Assembly: GCF_029962835.1 (NCBI RefSeq)
Contig: NC_080582.1
Coordinates: forward strand, 19,662,032 to 19,726,031
From: Magnolia sinica
Lineage: Eukaryota; Streptophyta; Magnoliopsida; Magnoliales; Magnoliaceae
Direction: 5' to 3'
DNA length: 64,000 nt
Notes under the pieces: generated by a model
The model's database searches: none
The model's input: only the letters and a program-made list of their open reading frames with translations
What the model was told of the DNA's origin: nothing
Shown: positions 18,324 to 29,385 of the stretch, piece by piece
Layout of the letters: each line of letters begins with the position of its first letter
Position numbering within the stretch: position 1 is the stretch's first letter
Made by a program: the position numbers and the translations under genes

Positions 18324-19646
18324 CTAGTTAACAAAGCCTTCGTTTTTTATTTCCATCAATACCTCTTCCCGAGTCTTGTTCAGGGGAGTATATGTGGAAA
18401 ATCTTCGATCCGGCCGTTTGCCTGACCTTCGCTCATCACGCGCTTGATCATCCTTGCGTTTCCTTCCTCCAGCCGAGTCGGCTTCCTTTTTGGCCGACTC
18501 TTTGGCCAAAGTTTTAGTTTCACGCAGGATTCGCGCTTCCTCGGCATTCGCATACTTATCCGACCGTGCCATAAATTCTGTGAGAGTATCGGGCGGAGTT
18601 TTGTCTAGAGATGCCAGGAAGGGCTTATCTCTAACTCCTTGCATGAGCGCATTGAGAGCCGTTTCTTCTGAATGTTTTCGAACCTGAAGGGATTCGAAAT
18701 TAAAACGCTTGATATAATCTTTCAATAGCTCTCCCTGCTTTTGAACTACGTTGTTCAGGTGTGCAGGGGGCTTCAATTTCTTCTTTCCGCCGATGAAGTT
18801 GGTGAGGAAGGCGTCGCTCAGCTCAGCGAATGAACTGATGGACTTTGGTTTCAACTGTTTGAACCACAGTCGAGCTACATCGGTCAATGTAAGAGAAAAG
18901 GCCCGACACATTACTGCATCCGAGGCATCGTGGAGCTCCATATAGGTTCTGAAGCATTCAATATGCTCGGTCGGGTCGGTCTTGCCGGTAAAAGGAGTGA
19001 TTTGAGGTAACCGAAACCTCTCGGGCAACCGGGCCTTCAGTACCAAGTCCACAAAGGGGGACGCCTTCGCTTCGGACCCGGTTGAATATACATTCCGGCC
19101 GTGCTTCATGTCCGCCATCTCTTTCGTCATCTCTTCCCGCACTTCTCTTTTAAAATTTTGAATATCGGCTTTCCAAGGTTCACTGCTCTCTGCCGTGCCT
19201 TCCATGGAAGGGCGATTGCGCCTTCTTCGCTCTATCTCGTACCGAAGGTCAGTCGGGGGTAGGGAAGCGTTGGCTGACTGCGCTGGAGATGGTTCTGATC
19301 CGCCTTGGGGTTGGCTCAGCCGAAAAGACTGCGGCGCGGAGGGTTGAGGATCAACCGTCGCAGTTGGTACGTGCGTTGTCTCCCCTTGAGGATGCGGGAG
19401 CGGCTGCATTTGTTGCTGATACATTCGTTCCAGCATCTGCTTCATCATATTCATATCAGACCGGATTTCTTGAACCTCCTTATCCAACCGTCCATCGTCG
19501 CGACCCCGCTGATTATTGCCTGTCCTGGTCGCTCCTCGTTGGCGGTTGTTAGGTGGGTTCTGGGCTGGGGAGAACTCGACTGGACCCACCGGCCCTTCAA
19601 TCTCATTCAAATCTTCCTCTGGGACCGTCCTTCTAGTCATTACCAT
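18324..19646 (-). CDS. Tat Gag
   Basis: The likely start is ATG at 19646 (or 19640); the longer frame to 19757 runs into the 5' LTR and is unlikely. About 440 codons. It has a Gln/Pro-rich N-terminal half, and residues about 220-350 show the retrotransposon gag domain: PFTGKTDPTEHIECFRTYME, FSLTLTDVARLWFKQL, then FIGGKKKLKPPAHL and QGELLKDYIKRFNFE. A basic Lys/Arg-rich C-terminus follows. It ends in FVN-TAG. Related Tat Gags usually have Trp-Pro here, so the TAG looks like a TGG mutation in a single Gag-Pol frame. Gag would form the cytoplasmic particle and package the RNA. Confidence 0.9.
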   Translation of the reverse strand: MVMTRRTVPEEDLNEIEGPVGPVEFSPAQNPPNNRQRGATRTGNNQRGRDDGRLDKEVQEIRSDMNMMKQMLERMYQQQMQPLPHPQGETTHVPTATVDPQPSAPQSFRLSQPQGGSEPSPAQSANASLPPTDLRYEIERRRRNRPSMEGTAESSEPWKADIQNFKREVREEMTKEMADMKHGRNVYSTGSEAKASPFVDLVLKARLPERFRLPQITPFTGKTDPTEHIECFRTYMELHDASDAVMCRAFSLTLTDVARLWFKQLKPKSISSFAELSDAFLTNFIGGKKKLKPPAHLNNVVQKQGELLKDYIKRFNFESLQVRKHSEETALNALMQGVRDKPFLASLDKTPPDTLTEFMARSDKYANAEEARILRETKTLAKESAKKEADSAGGRKRKDDQARDERRSGKRPDRRFSTYTPLNKTREEVLMEIKNEGFVN

Positions 19647-19686
19647 TGAAATCAATATAGAGATATGAGATGACTTTTTTGTACGG

Positions 19687-19704
19687 ATCCCACAGACGGC
19701 GCCA
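19687..19704 (-). other. Tat primer binding site
   Basis: Three bases inside the 5' LTR, the minus strand reads TGGCGCCGTCTGTGGGATC. The first nine bases match the complement of the plant tRNA-Asp 3' end (TGGCGCCGT); the rest is only partly complementary. This is the tRNA class usually assigned to Tat/Athila. Confidence 0.7.
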
Positions 19705-19707
19705 AGC

Positions 19708-20307
19708 TGTTGATGAAAATATCCGGTTCGTCCTCTTGAACCTTCGTATACCTGCACAGAGAGAGGATAAAGGAGACCCTGGCTTGAGCAGGGGACCCTC
19801 CGATGCCAAAGTCAGGCCTGGATTCTGGGTCTAAGTGTATTGAGGAGTTTTTTAGAGAGAATTCTTTCCGTACCTCTCAAGGTGACAGGGGTCCCTCTTT
19901 TATAGCTGCTGGGGCATTTAGTTTCACGAGGATTCTCTTCCTGATATTGTGCGCGGGATCTTCTCCTGGTATCACGGAGATAGGATCGTGCCCATCTCGA
20001 GCCTTCATCCGATCCCGTGAGCTTCGGGGTCGGAGATCTTATCCCAAGATATCCGGGATGAAGCTTGATCTTGCGATGGTCGATCTGGTAAGGAGGTCCG
20101 CCCGACGCATGCCCGGAATGCTGATGAGTCGTCCGAACCGACTCAACCTTTGTCTCGGTTCGACGCATGCCCGGAATGCTGATGAGTCGTCCGAACCGAC
20201 TCAACCTTTGTCTCGGTTTAGCGAATCATGCCTCGGATTTGGCACATCCTTTGGTGATCCGAGGCATTAAGTCCGAGTCTGCGGACTTGTACTTTTTGTC
20301 CCCAACA
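19708..20307 (-). repeat. Tat 5' LTR (600 bp)
   Basis: Same length and ends as 10635-11234, with the same 58-bp internal duplication (20103-20160 and 20161-20218). The minus-strand TATA box (CTATAAAAGAG) lies near 19898-19908. The transcript would run leftward through gag-pol. The conserved hairpin is at 19772-19801. Confidence 0.95.
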
Positions 20308-20531
20308 AAAGGAATGGACAAATATCGGATTGATCTAAAACTTTTTGGCCTACAAAAAGTTTTTTAATGATCAATAACCATGGTTTTTTTGTGGTGTGGT
20401 CCACTTGAATTTTAAATCTGCTTCAGTTTTGGGAACATAGCCTAAAATAAGCTGAAAAAACAGAAAAACGGCATGGATAAATAAATAATAAGTTGAGGTG
20501 GGCCTCTACGGACAAGGTCTCACCCAAATAG

Positions 20532-21090
20532 GGAACCGGATTAGCCGGTGTACCACACAGCAGCTATATTAATGCGGTATCCACGTTAGCAAGTTCTCTG
20601 GGTTTGATTACGAGGCATGTGTTATATCTCAACCGTCCATCCATTCGGCGAGCTCATCTCAAGGCTTTAGGAAAAAATAAGACATATCTAACTTTCAAGT
20701 GGAGCACATTGCAAAAATCAGCGGGGGATTGAACATTTGCCAGTGAAATCCTTTTTGGAGTCATAGAAGTTTTGGATCAATATAAAATTTGTTTTTTCTG
20801 TGACTTCATGTATTTGTGACCTTATGAACAGATTGGATGTAAAATAACGTTACGGTGGGTGTTACAAATTGTTTAATGGTGAAAATCATTATCTCCGCTC
20901 GTATTTGTGGTGTGGTCCAGGTGATCTTTGTAACGGTTTATTTTTTGGATAAGCTCTAAAATGATCTTTAAAAATAGATGAACGGTGTAGATATAATAAA
21001 TACATCAATGTGGGGCCATGTAACTTTGATCTCCTGTGAACCGTTCGTACAACTCGGAGCTCGAGGAGGTACACCAGCCAATCCGCTTCC
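20532..21090. mobile_element. Mutator-like foldback MITE, 9-bp TSD
   Basis: The ends GGAACCGGATTAGCCGGTGTACC and the complement of GGTACACCAGCCAATCCGCTTCC are terminal inverted repeats. Flanks CCCAAATAG (20523-20531) and CCCGAATAG (21091-21099) match at 8 of 9 positions, the duplication size typical of Mutator-like elements. The arms contain the common AACCGTCCATCC / GGTGTAGATATAATA words. There is no transposase. Confidence 0.75.
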
Positions 21091-21102
21091 CCCGAATAGC
21101 TG

Positions 21103-21516
21103 GGACGCGGATTGCGTACTACCCCTACCCCCACCCCCAGCTCCAAACGGGCGGTTCTGTGGGCGGGCTCACCGTGATGTATCACTGTGATGTATCTGTA
21201 CATCCAAGCCGTCTATTTCTTTTCTCAGATTATTTTAAGTTCAAAAATATTGAAGCAGATCCAACGGTCAAATGGACCACATCAAATAATAAGCATTAAA
21301 AAGCGCACAGCATTAAATGTCAATTGTATTAAATGCAAGAGTCATATGTGGTGTAGTACATTTGACTGTTGGATCTGCTTAATTTTTCTTTTGATGCGTT
21401 AAAGTAATCTGAGAAAAGGGATAGACAGCTTCGATGTGCAGATACATCATGGTGGGCCCGCCCACAGAACTGCCCGTTCGGAGCTAGGGACGGGCGAGGG
21501 TAGTACGCAATCCGTT
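21103..21516. mobile_element. Foldback MITE adjoining the previous one
   Basis: The arms GCGGATTGCGTACTACCC and GGGTAGTACGCAATCCGTTTC are inverted repeats. Further inward, GGGCGGTTCTGTGGGCGGGC pairs with GCCCGCCCACAGAACTGCCC. It begins only 12 bp after the preceding MITE. Target duplication not resolved. Confidence 0.65.
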
Positions 21517-23760
21517 TCATTCGGATCGTCCGACTAGCGTTGTACTAAGCGCGTGCCTACAACTAACGGATAGCTACTTGGTGATAATTTGAATCAGATC
21601 CACTCCGTTCATCAGGTTCATAATCACATTTCCACCATGGATCCTTAAAAAAAAACACTCAAAGACTTAAAAAGACCACACCATATAGAACGATGGAAAA
21701 TCATGACTACAAACTGTAAATGAACATCCGTTGACCCGCGTGAGTCTTTGTTAATGTCATGATTTCAAGTGAATTTATTCATCCTAGTGTGTTGGTTCAG
21801 ATGCGTAGATTGTATGCCATATACGAACGATCTTACTGCTAGGGTTTCCCATCTCAACTGTTCCCCATGGTGTAGCCCACCTAAGCTTTTAATCTGTCTG
21901 ATTTTTAAGAAGAAACCCAAAACAATAGTGGCCCACCTGATGGACAGTATGGATCTTATTCACATGAAGTTCCCGTCCACGTCAGCCAAAAGTCATGCCT
22001 CCCATGTGACTCCGGTGATCACGCAAGCATTTTCTTTCTATCCCACACCTTTTACGTTATCGTCAAATGCAAGCTCATGATCCACTACGGATTCCTGGTG
22101 GGACCGTAAGATCACGACGGACCACGTAATCGGCAGTGGAACCCACTCATCCAACGGTTATTAGTGATCATAGGCTCGTTCGCAGGAATTCCCACCTTAA
22201 TAAGGAACGAAGCATTCGTATCTTCTAGTAGTTTTTAACTAGACGGTCCAGATAAAAGATGAGATCCCTACTGGAGTACAGGAAATGACCAATCCCTTTG
22301 GGCCCATGACGTTGTACATCTGATATCCAATCCGTCCATCTGGTGATAAATTCTTCTCTCAGCTTCCATGAAAAATATCAGCCTCATGAAAAATTCAAGC
22401 GGGCCACACCAATGGAAACAGTATAAAATTTCTAAGGTCGCCCATTGTAGCCTGACTGAGTTCTGGATCAGGTTGATTTTTTATTTTTTATGTATTCCCT
22501 TCATCCTTGTTATTAAGGCCTGATGAATGGGTTTGATGAAAGATAAATTCAATGGTTGCCCCCACATACAAACCTATGGTTTGCTATCCATCCCCATTTT
22601 TAACTATAGTGTGGTCCACCTGAGTTCTGAATCTGACTTATTTTTTGTCTCAGTACATACGATCGAGGAACTCGCCTGGTGGACAGAGTGGATTTTACCT
22701 ATAAATGGTGGCCCCAACAAGCCTAGGTGGCACGTGCTGCCTAAAACACCAAAGCTCTGTTTGCTGCGGGGCCCACTATGTTGTATGCGTATAATCTAAT
22801 CCGTCCATCAGGTGCTCTCCTCCATGTCAGATGATGAAGACGTACAAAACTCAGGTGGGACACTACCACATGATGAAAAAATGGGGATGGAATGTTAACC
22901 GTACATTTGTGCGTGGGGCCATGTTGTGCATGTTTTATCAAATCTGTTAATCAGGTTTAATTCATCATGATGAAGAGAATGTACAAAAAACAGCTTGGTA
23001 CAAAGCTGAGGTGGGCCACACCGCCTGTACGTACACACTTTAGAAGCAATTTTACATCTTTCCGATTGGTGTGGCCCACCTGAGTTTTTTATGAGGATGA
23101 TATTTTCTATATGCGTTGAATATGAAGTTTATCACTGATGGACGGATAGATTTTACATATATTGATGATGGGCACCACTTATTTTGGAGAGATTTTTGTC
23201 TGCCTTACTTGCTACCCATTTTCTTTTCTTTTCGTTTCAAACCATACTTTCTTAAATTATTACCCTGCTTTATGAATGCATGTATAAGGGGCAAAAATGC
23301 CCCCGCGATAGAAACGCAATTTCTATAACTTTTTGTCTCCTTCACACAACAAAACCCTAGCAGCGAAAAAACCATTTTCTGATTTCTGATTTCTTCTCTT
23401 ACTCGTGATTGGTCACCCTGACACTAAATTTTTGTTTTTTTTCCTTATCTTGGTACGAGAATATTCTACCATAAAAAACTTATTTCTTAAAATTTTCTAA
23501 TTTCTTTTATTTGAGAATACACTTACCACATACTTTATTTTCAAGTTTTCCTAACTCAAAATAGGACGAAAATAGTGCCTTCATATATTACCATGAAAAA
23601 CTTATTTCCTGAAATGTTATATTTTGTTATGAATGATATCTTGTATAAAATTTGTGATGAATAAATACTTGTTCGTGAATTGTTAATTAATTTATTTGTG
23701 AATATTGATTTCATTGTGAATGGTGATTTGTTTGTAAATTGATTTGATTTATCCAACTTC
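21517..23760. other. Intergenic DNA with MITE remnants, no gene seen
   Basis: Several half-arms of the same foldback family can be read (for example near 22300-22340, 22770-22810 and 22915-22950: GGGGCCCA...GTTGTATGCGTATAATC and similar), in both orientations. They lack paired ends I could delimit. The short ORFs here show no recognisable domain. Confidence 0.5.
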
Positions 23761-23779
23761 CTCGGTCAATTTCACTATG

Positions 23780-24737
23780 TTCTCATTCACTTCAACGCTA
23801 TTATCAGTCAACGAAAGAATCTATACAACCATTATTAGTCAATTTCATTCAGGTATCAGTCAATTTTCCTAACTTCTCGATCAATTTTACTCACTTCGCA
23901 GTTAATTTCATTCAGGTATCAGTCATTTTTCCTAACTTCTCAATCAATTTTACTCATTTCGCAGTCATTTTCACTTATTTCACAGTCAATTTCGCTAAGG
24001 TATTAGTTAATTTGACTTGTTTCGGGGAAGATTTCTCTCACTTCGCGGATAATTTCTCTCACTTCGCGGCCAATTTTACTCAGTTCGCGGTCAATTTCAG
24101 TCAGTTCGCAGTTAATTTAACTCCCTTTGCGATCAATTTCACTTCGCGGTCAATTTCATCAGGTATCAGTTAATTTAACTCGTTTCGTGGTCAATTTCAC
24201 TCAGTTCACAGTCAATTTAACTCACTTCGTAGTCAATTTCACTCACTTCACGGTCAATTTTACTCAGGTATTGGTCAATTTCAGTTACTTCATGGCTAAT
24301 TTTACTCACTTCGCAGTGAATTTCACTTAGGTATTGGTTAATTTCACTCGTTTCGCAGTCAATTTCACTTGCTTTGGGGTCAATTTTATTTACTTCGCAG
24401 TCAATTTCACTCAGTTCTCGGTTAATTTCACTCCTTTCGTAGTCAATTTCACACAGTCATCGGTCAATTTCACTCATTTCGCGTTCAATTTAACTCCATT
24501 CGTGGTCAATTTCACTCACTTCGCAGCCAATTTCACATAGGTTTCGGTCAATTTCACTCGATTCGCGGTCAATTTTACTCACTTCGTGGTCAATTTCACT
24601 CGCTCCGGAAAATTCACTTCTCGGCCGATTTCACTCACTTCGCAGTTAATTTCACTCAGTCATCGGTCAATTTCACTCACTTTGCGGTCAATTTCACTTA
24701 CTTCACGGCTAATTTCACTCCCTTCATGGTCAATTTC
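23780..24737. repeat. 21-bp minisatellite (left part)
   Basis: About 45 copies of a degenerate 21-bp unit, consensus GTCAATTTCACTCACTTCGCG, with C/T and A/G variants. Because 21 is a multiple of three, it is open in one frame for long stretches and would encode a VNFTHFA-like heptad. Two spans of over 65 codons are open, but stops occur and no start or gene context fits. The array continues at 27907-28075 beyond an insertion. Confidence 0.9.
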
Positions 24738-27700
24738 TGTAACGCTCTGAAAATCGGGAGTCGAGCAGGAGCCCAACTCCCGAGTTCCAACGCATCACTT
24801 ATGCAACATAGATAGTGATGATTAAATGTTATTCGTATTAGTGCATTAAACATGAATGAGATTATACCAAACAACATATCATACTCCACAGACAGTTAAA
24901 TTACGCAAGCGGAAGACTGATAGTTATATGGAGCATATAAATGGTGGTGAGTCCCTAGAATATGAACATGACACCAGGTTAAATAATTACATGTATAATT
25001 CCCGAAACATACAAAATGTGTAATGTCATCTAGTCAGCATCTCGGTAATTCGCGTCGACCAGAACATGGCCTACATAGACCCACTTGATAACTGCATGTA
25101 GGAGAACTTCTCCTCGTCATTATAAAAATCAGGCTCCACTACATAAGCTTCGCCATCATCTACAGTTACAACAGGGTCTGGTTAGTGTTTAAAGCACCGT
25201 CCCAGAATGTGGGAGTGAGTGATCAACTCAGTGGAGCTATAAAGCAAAGGTTAACATGTTATCAATTCAGTCAAACAGTAATGATAAAGCAATACAACAC
25301 TCATGTCCTAAGTATTCTTGTTAATGCAAGGATGATATGTGATAGTTATGTATGCACAAGCCTGCACTCCCTTTACGACATCATCTCACGATCGCGGCAT
25401 GCACCCCTTCCTCAGTGCTCAACTCCAACGCCAAAGGCACATGCAATGCGATGCATGTGCGTAATTAGCCAAGCTCTTAATTAAGCATATTCATACAGCA
25501 AGATTGGGAAGCTAAGACACCTCCCTTTATATCATTTACCCAAACAATGATCCATCTAGGGTCGTCAATCTTAGTTAATCACATACGATAGCTTCTAGGT
25601 CACTATGGAGAGGCTCGTCACCATCAGCGCAGGCCTAATTTATACTCGAGGTTACTACGGAAAGGCTCGTCACCTTAACGTAGTCCTAGTGTATGCTCGA
25701 GGTCACTACAGGCTCGTCACTTGATCGTAGGCCGATAGCTCGAATACAGTGTCTCATACCACCGTATTCGGCTCAAGAGTTTGAGTTGTTCACTGGTCAC
25801 TACGGGGAGGCTCGTATCCCCAGCGTAGACCGACAGCTCGACCACAGTGTCCCATACCACCATGCCCGGTTCATGAGTCTTAGCGGATCGAGGTACCAAG
25901 GTTAAATGGACATTTCATTGGTGAGTTTGATACCTTAGATTCAAGCAGTAACGTCCAAACATGGTGAACATTCATCGGGCAAATTGGGTTACTTGACAAG
26001 CTCGACTGGTACGAGCATCTGTTGAATTAATCGACATGGAGCGTATACACACTCCTTATGGCCTAACCACTGTCGTTAATCTCCGTACGACTCGGATTCA
26101 TCGAACGTTTCCGTCGTGGCTAAAACAGTTCGACCACCGATCGTAAACCATTACCGATTGCCTGGACTACATCGTAGCCCCAATCACACTCCAAAACAAT
26201 AACATTCACATGCGATAATCAAAGACAGCATGTGACAACCAAACCCAAATATAAATCTCATTTGATCATTTTAACAAACACATAGCGTACATGTTAACAT
26301 ACATAGGCATTTCATCCATAAATCACGTAATAGAAAGATAGATTATATAAAGAAAATTGTAACTATAAATAAGGGAATTGAGAATCCTATATCAACGCCC
26401 TCATTAAATACATTTCAACAAGCAGTTTCTCATTCAAGCATTTTATCAAACACTTAGACTACACATATGAACATACATGCAATATATCAGTTAATAACGT
26501 ATATTATAGCAAATCCTTTCACAAGAGAGTTGCCACACGTACATCAATAATGTATTCTCAAACATAAATCATGACAAGCACAAATCATAATTCCATACCC
26601 ATTCAAACATCTCAACAAACACATGAAATGCATTTAAAATCAACATAGTTTACATATGTGTGTAATATACGGAAAACAACGTATCTAAGCACATGTGAAA
26701 GCAATCAAGTCAGTCATAAATCATTAACTGACATTGAAAGCTTTGAAAACTATAACCTAAACATTTATAGTCTGCACCTTTCGCTGGTAGACTCATAACG
26801 AACTCAGTTTAAACACTAAGTTTTTGTCTACGGCACAATTGTAACCTACATGATGAAATAGGTTAGTTATTTCATTATCTACTCTATTTCAATCCCTAAA
26901 ACAGATTAGGGTTAGGATTTCTTACCCAAGAACGGAATCGGATTCGCCGGAATAACGATACAGATAGGCCGATTTAGCACGTGGAGCGATGGGATCGAAT
27001 CCTAGGAACTCTCTCCCACTTTCCCTCTCACTTTCTCTCTCTTTCCTCTCTCTTTGTTCTCTTCTCTTTCCTAGAGTTTGAAAATTCGTATGTGAAGGGA
27101 GAGAGAGGGTTTAAGGCCCTTATATAGGCCTGAAACTGATAGGAATGGCCTCAGGGCCATGGTATACTTAGGTTATAGCCAAGGAGTGGCCGTTTCGGTT
27201 TAATGGAGCATATCTGGAAGCCTCTTTTCTGCATACGGTTGGGATTAAGCTCCCAGACATTGGATCTATACCAGGTTAAGATCTTGGTTCGATTGGATCA
27301 GTGGATTGGTCGCGGGGGATTAGTTTCAGTTCAACGGTCACCGGTACTCGATCAAGGCCACAAGTGCACTGGCATGTGTTGGAAATTTTCCCTGATCCGA
27401 GGGTGTAATTGAGTCAGATTCTGACGCTTTGAATCCTTAGATTTGGCTCGCAAGCAAACAACTCAATTCACTTAAGTTTTAGTTCATTTCCTAAAGATAT
27501 TCGCGTTTCTCACACACTTCGCTCCGGGTTCAAATTGTACATTTTTAGATACTATTAGGACTTGATTTCTGAGATAATTGTCAAGCCCAATAAGGCGGTC
27601 ATAACCATAAGGTTTCGCAGCAATCAAACTTTTGATGCGCGGTCCAGGTCCGATACGGAGTTTCATGATGCTCCCGAGAGCAACTGGGTTTTGAGATGGA

Positions 27701-27906
27701 TCCTATGTTTTTAAAAAATGGAGCGTTCGCGATTCTGCTAGTTTAAGGTCTTGCAGTTCGTATTTAAAGTGGTTAGAGCTAATTTCACAAATAATCTAGT
27801 TTAACACTTAGTTAATTCTTGTCTAATTTTTAAAGAATTTGGTCCTTAGTGATTTCTGCCTGAGGTGGTACTCGAGTCTTTGTACGAATTTTTCCGAGAC
27901 GTTACA
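24738..27906 (-). mobile_element. 3.2-kb probable solo LTR inside the minisatellite, TSD ATTTC
   Basis: Ends are TGTAACG ... CGTTACA (7-bp terminal inverted repeat, TG..CA). They are flanked by ATTTC at 24733-24737 and 27907-27911. On the minus strand it begins TGTAACGTCTCGGAAAAATT, like long LTRs of Tekay/Del-type gypsy elements. A minus-strand TATA box (CTATATAAGG) lies near 27122, followed by a purine-rich leader. It has no primer site, polypurine tract or pol motif, so I read it as one LTR left by recombination. Internal repeats of AGGCTCGTCACC (25610-25830) are visible. Confidence 0.7.
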
Positions 27907-28075
27907 ATTTCACTCATTTCGTGGTCAATTTCACTCAAGTATCGCTCAATTTCACTCGGGAATCGATCAATTTAACTCAATTATTGGTGATCTATCAAAT
28001 GAGCATTCCCGGTCAATTTCACTCAATTATCGGTTAATTTCATTCAGTTCGTGGTAAATTTCACTAACTTATCGG
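27907..28075. repeat. 21-bp minisatellite (right part)
   Basis: About eight degenerate units of the GTCAATTTCACTC repeat, continuing the array cut by the insertion at 24738-27906. Confidence 0.85.
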
Positions 28076-28473
28076 TTACCTTACATCAACGGCATAGCAA
28101 CAAGATGACATGGCATAGCAGGTACCATGTAAGATTGTCATGAAATGTTTCGAGTCATCACAACATTATCCACCAAACCCATGATATTTCCTCTACCACA
28201 GTCACCAACAAAGCTCTTCAGTCTTAACCATTTGATGACAAGCAATAGAACATATTTCCTCTACCACAATCACCAACAAAGCTCTTCCATCTTAACCATC
28301 TAATGACAAGCAGTAGAACATTTTTACCAACACGTGCTCTCGTCTCGCTTAAATATATATTTTTATATTATTTAAATATCTACATTGAATCTCATTTGTT
28401 AGGAAGTTCAATCGAAAAGGGCCTTCAATCAAGACAGAAAAATCAATTCAAACCAAGAAAAAGTTATGATAAA

Positions 28474-29385
28474 TGTTGATGCAGTTTTTCGGTAGACCCT
28501 CTGTAGTTGACCCTCTTGCACCTGCACACATGTAAAGGAGAAACAAAGGAGACCCTGGCTAGTACAGGGGACTCTCTAATGCTTAAGTCAGGACCGAAGT
28601 CTTTTTCGTAGGGTAGGATATCTAGAAAAGAGACATCGGTCGAATGTTAGGGTTAGAATATACGTACCTTTGATGGTTTAGGATACCTCTATATATATAG
28701 GGAAGAGAGTCCGATCGTATGAGAACTCGTCCCGATATCTTAGAGAGCCATTCGAATTCGGGATGTTTATGAGAATACCGGATTCCGACGTTATCAAGAT
28801 TTGTTCTTATCCCCTGAAGATTCGGGGAGAGATCTTTAGGATTATAGGAGATTACTTAAATCTATAGTTCAGATTTAGGCCGGCTCCTATAGGCGGGTGA
28901 TGGCTCGAGAATGAGCGACTCCAATCTTCTCGACAGATCAGCATTCACCATCTTCGACCAATAATTGGGTCAAAGGATTTGTGTTTACCTTTAGCTGGGC
29001 GCTAATAGTCATTGGCCTTGTCATGGGATGTTGCTTGACCTGTAATCAGACATTGCCCGATCTATGATCGTCCAATGAACGAGCTATGACTGATCTATCG
29101 TCGGACAGTGACTAATCTGGGGTAGATCTAAGATCGACCTATATTCGACCAATGGTTGAACTGTGGCCAATCTGCAATTGACCCATTAGGTCGGTTTTTC
29201 AACCACTTGCGTGAGCTTAGAAGCCTTTCAGGCGTCTTTGCATTTACATTTTCCTTCTTGAAGGTCAGCCTACTTTTCGACGTAGGATCATTATCAAGCT
29301 TGAGTTTCACTGGGCTCGTGTTGGTTAAGTAGAGTTCGTTGATTCCATAATCCGACCTTTGCACTTTTCAATTTTTCTCCCGACA
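28474..29385 (-). mobile_element. Solo LTR, Tat-like, TSD ATAAA
   Basis: 912 bp from TGTTGATGCAG to CCCGACA, flanked by ATAAA at 28469-28473 and 29386-29390. The first 130 bp resemble the Tat LTR, including the conserved hairpin at 28548-28577. The minus-strand TATA region is CTATATATATAG near 28690. There is no internal retroelement sequence on either side. Confidence 0.85.

Larger units (their letters stand above)
10635..20307 (-). mobile_element. Ty3/gypsy Tat-lineage LTR retrotransposon, near-complete, TSD AAAGG
   Basis: The element is 9673 bp with two 600-bp LTRs (TGTTGA...CCAACA). It is flanked by AAAGG at 10630-10634 and 20308-20312. On the minus strand the order is 5' LTR, primer site, gag, protease, RT, native RNase H, second (archaeal-type) RNase H, integrase, a reverse-strand gene, polypurine tract and 3' LTR. 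The double RNase H and the antisense gene place it in the Tat lineage. The LTRs differ at nine positions by eye, all transitions, so insertion is recent. One stop between gag and pol and indels near 15840-16010 break the polyprotein. Confidence 0.95.

Noticed and set aside
18324..19757. Gag start at 19757
   Set aside because: That ATG and about 17 codons lie inside the 5' LTR, and the next stretch covers the primer binding site. A start at 19646 or 19640, after the primer site, is far more likely.
24127..24540. Long open frames encoding VNFT-type heptads
   Set aside because: They arise from the 21-bp minisatellite being a multiple of three. There is no promoter, no conserved start, stops occur between blocks, and the array is split by an insertion without frame regard.
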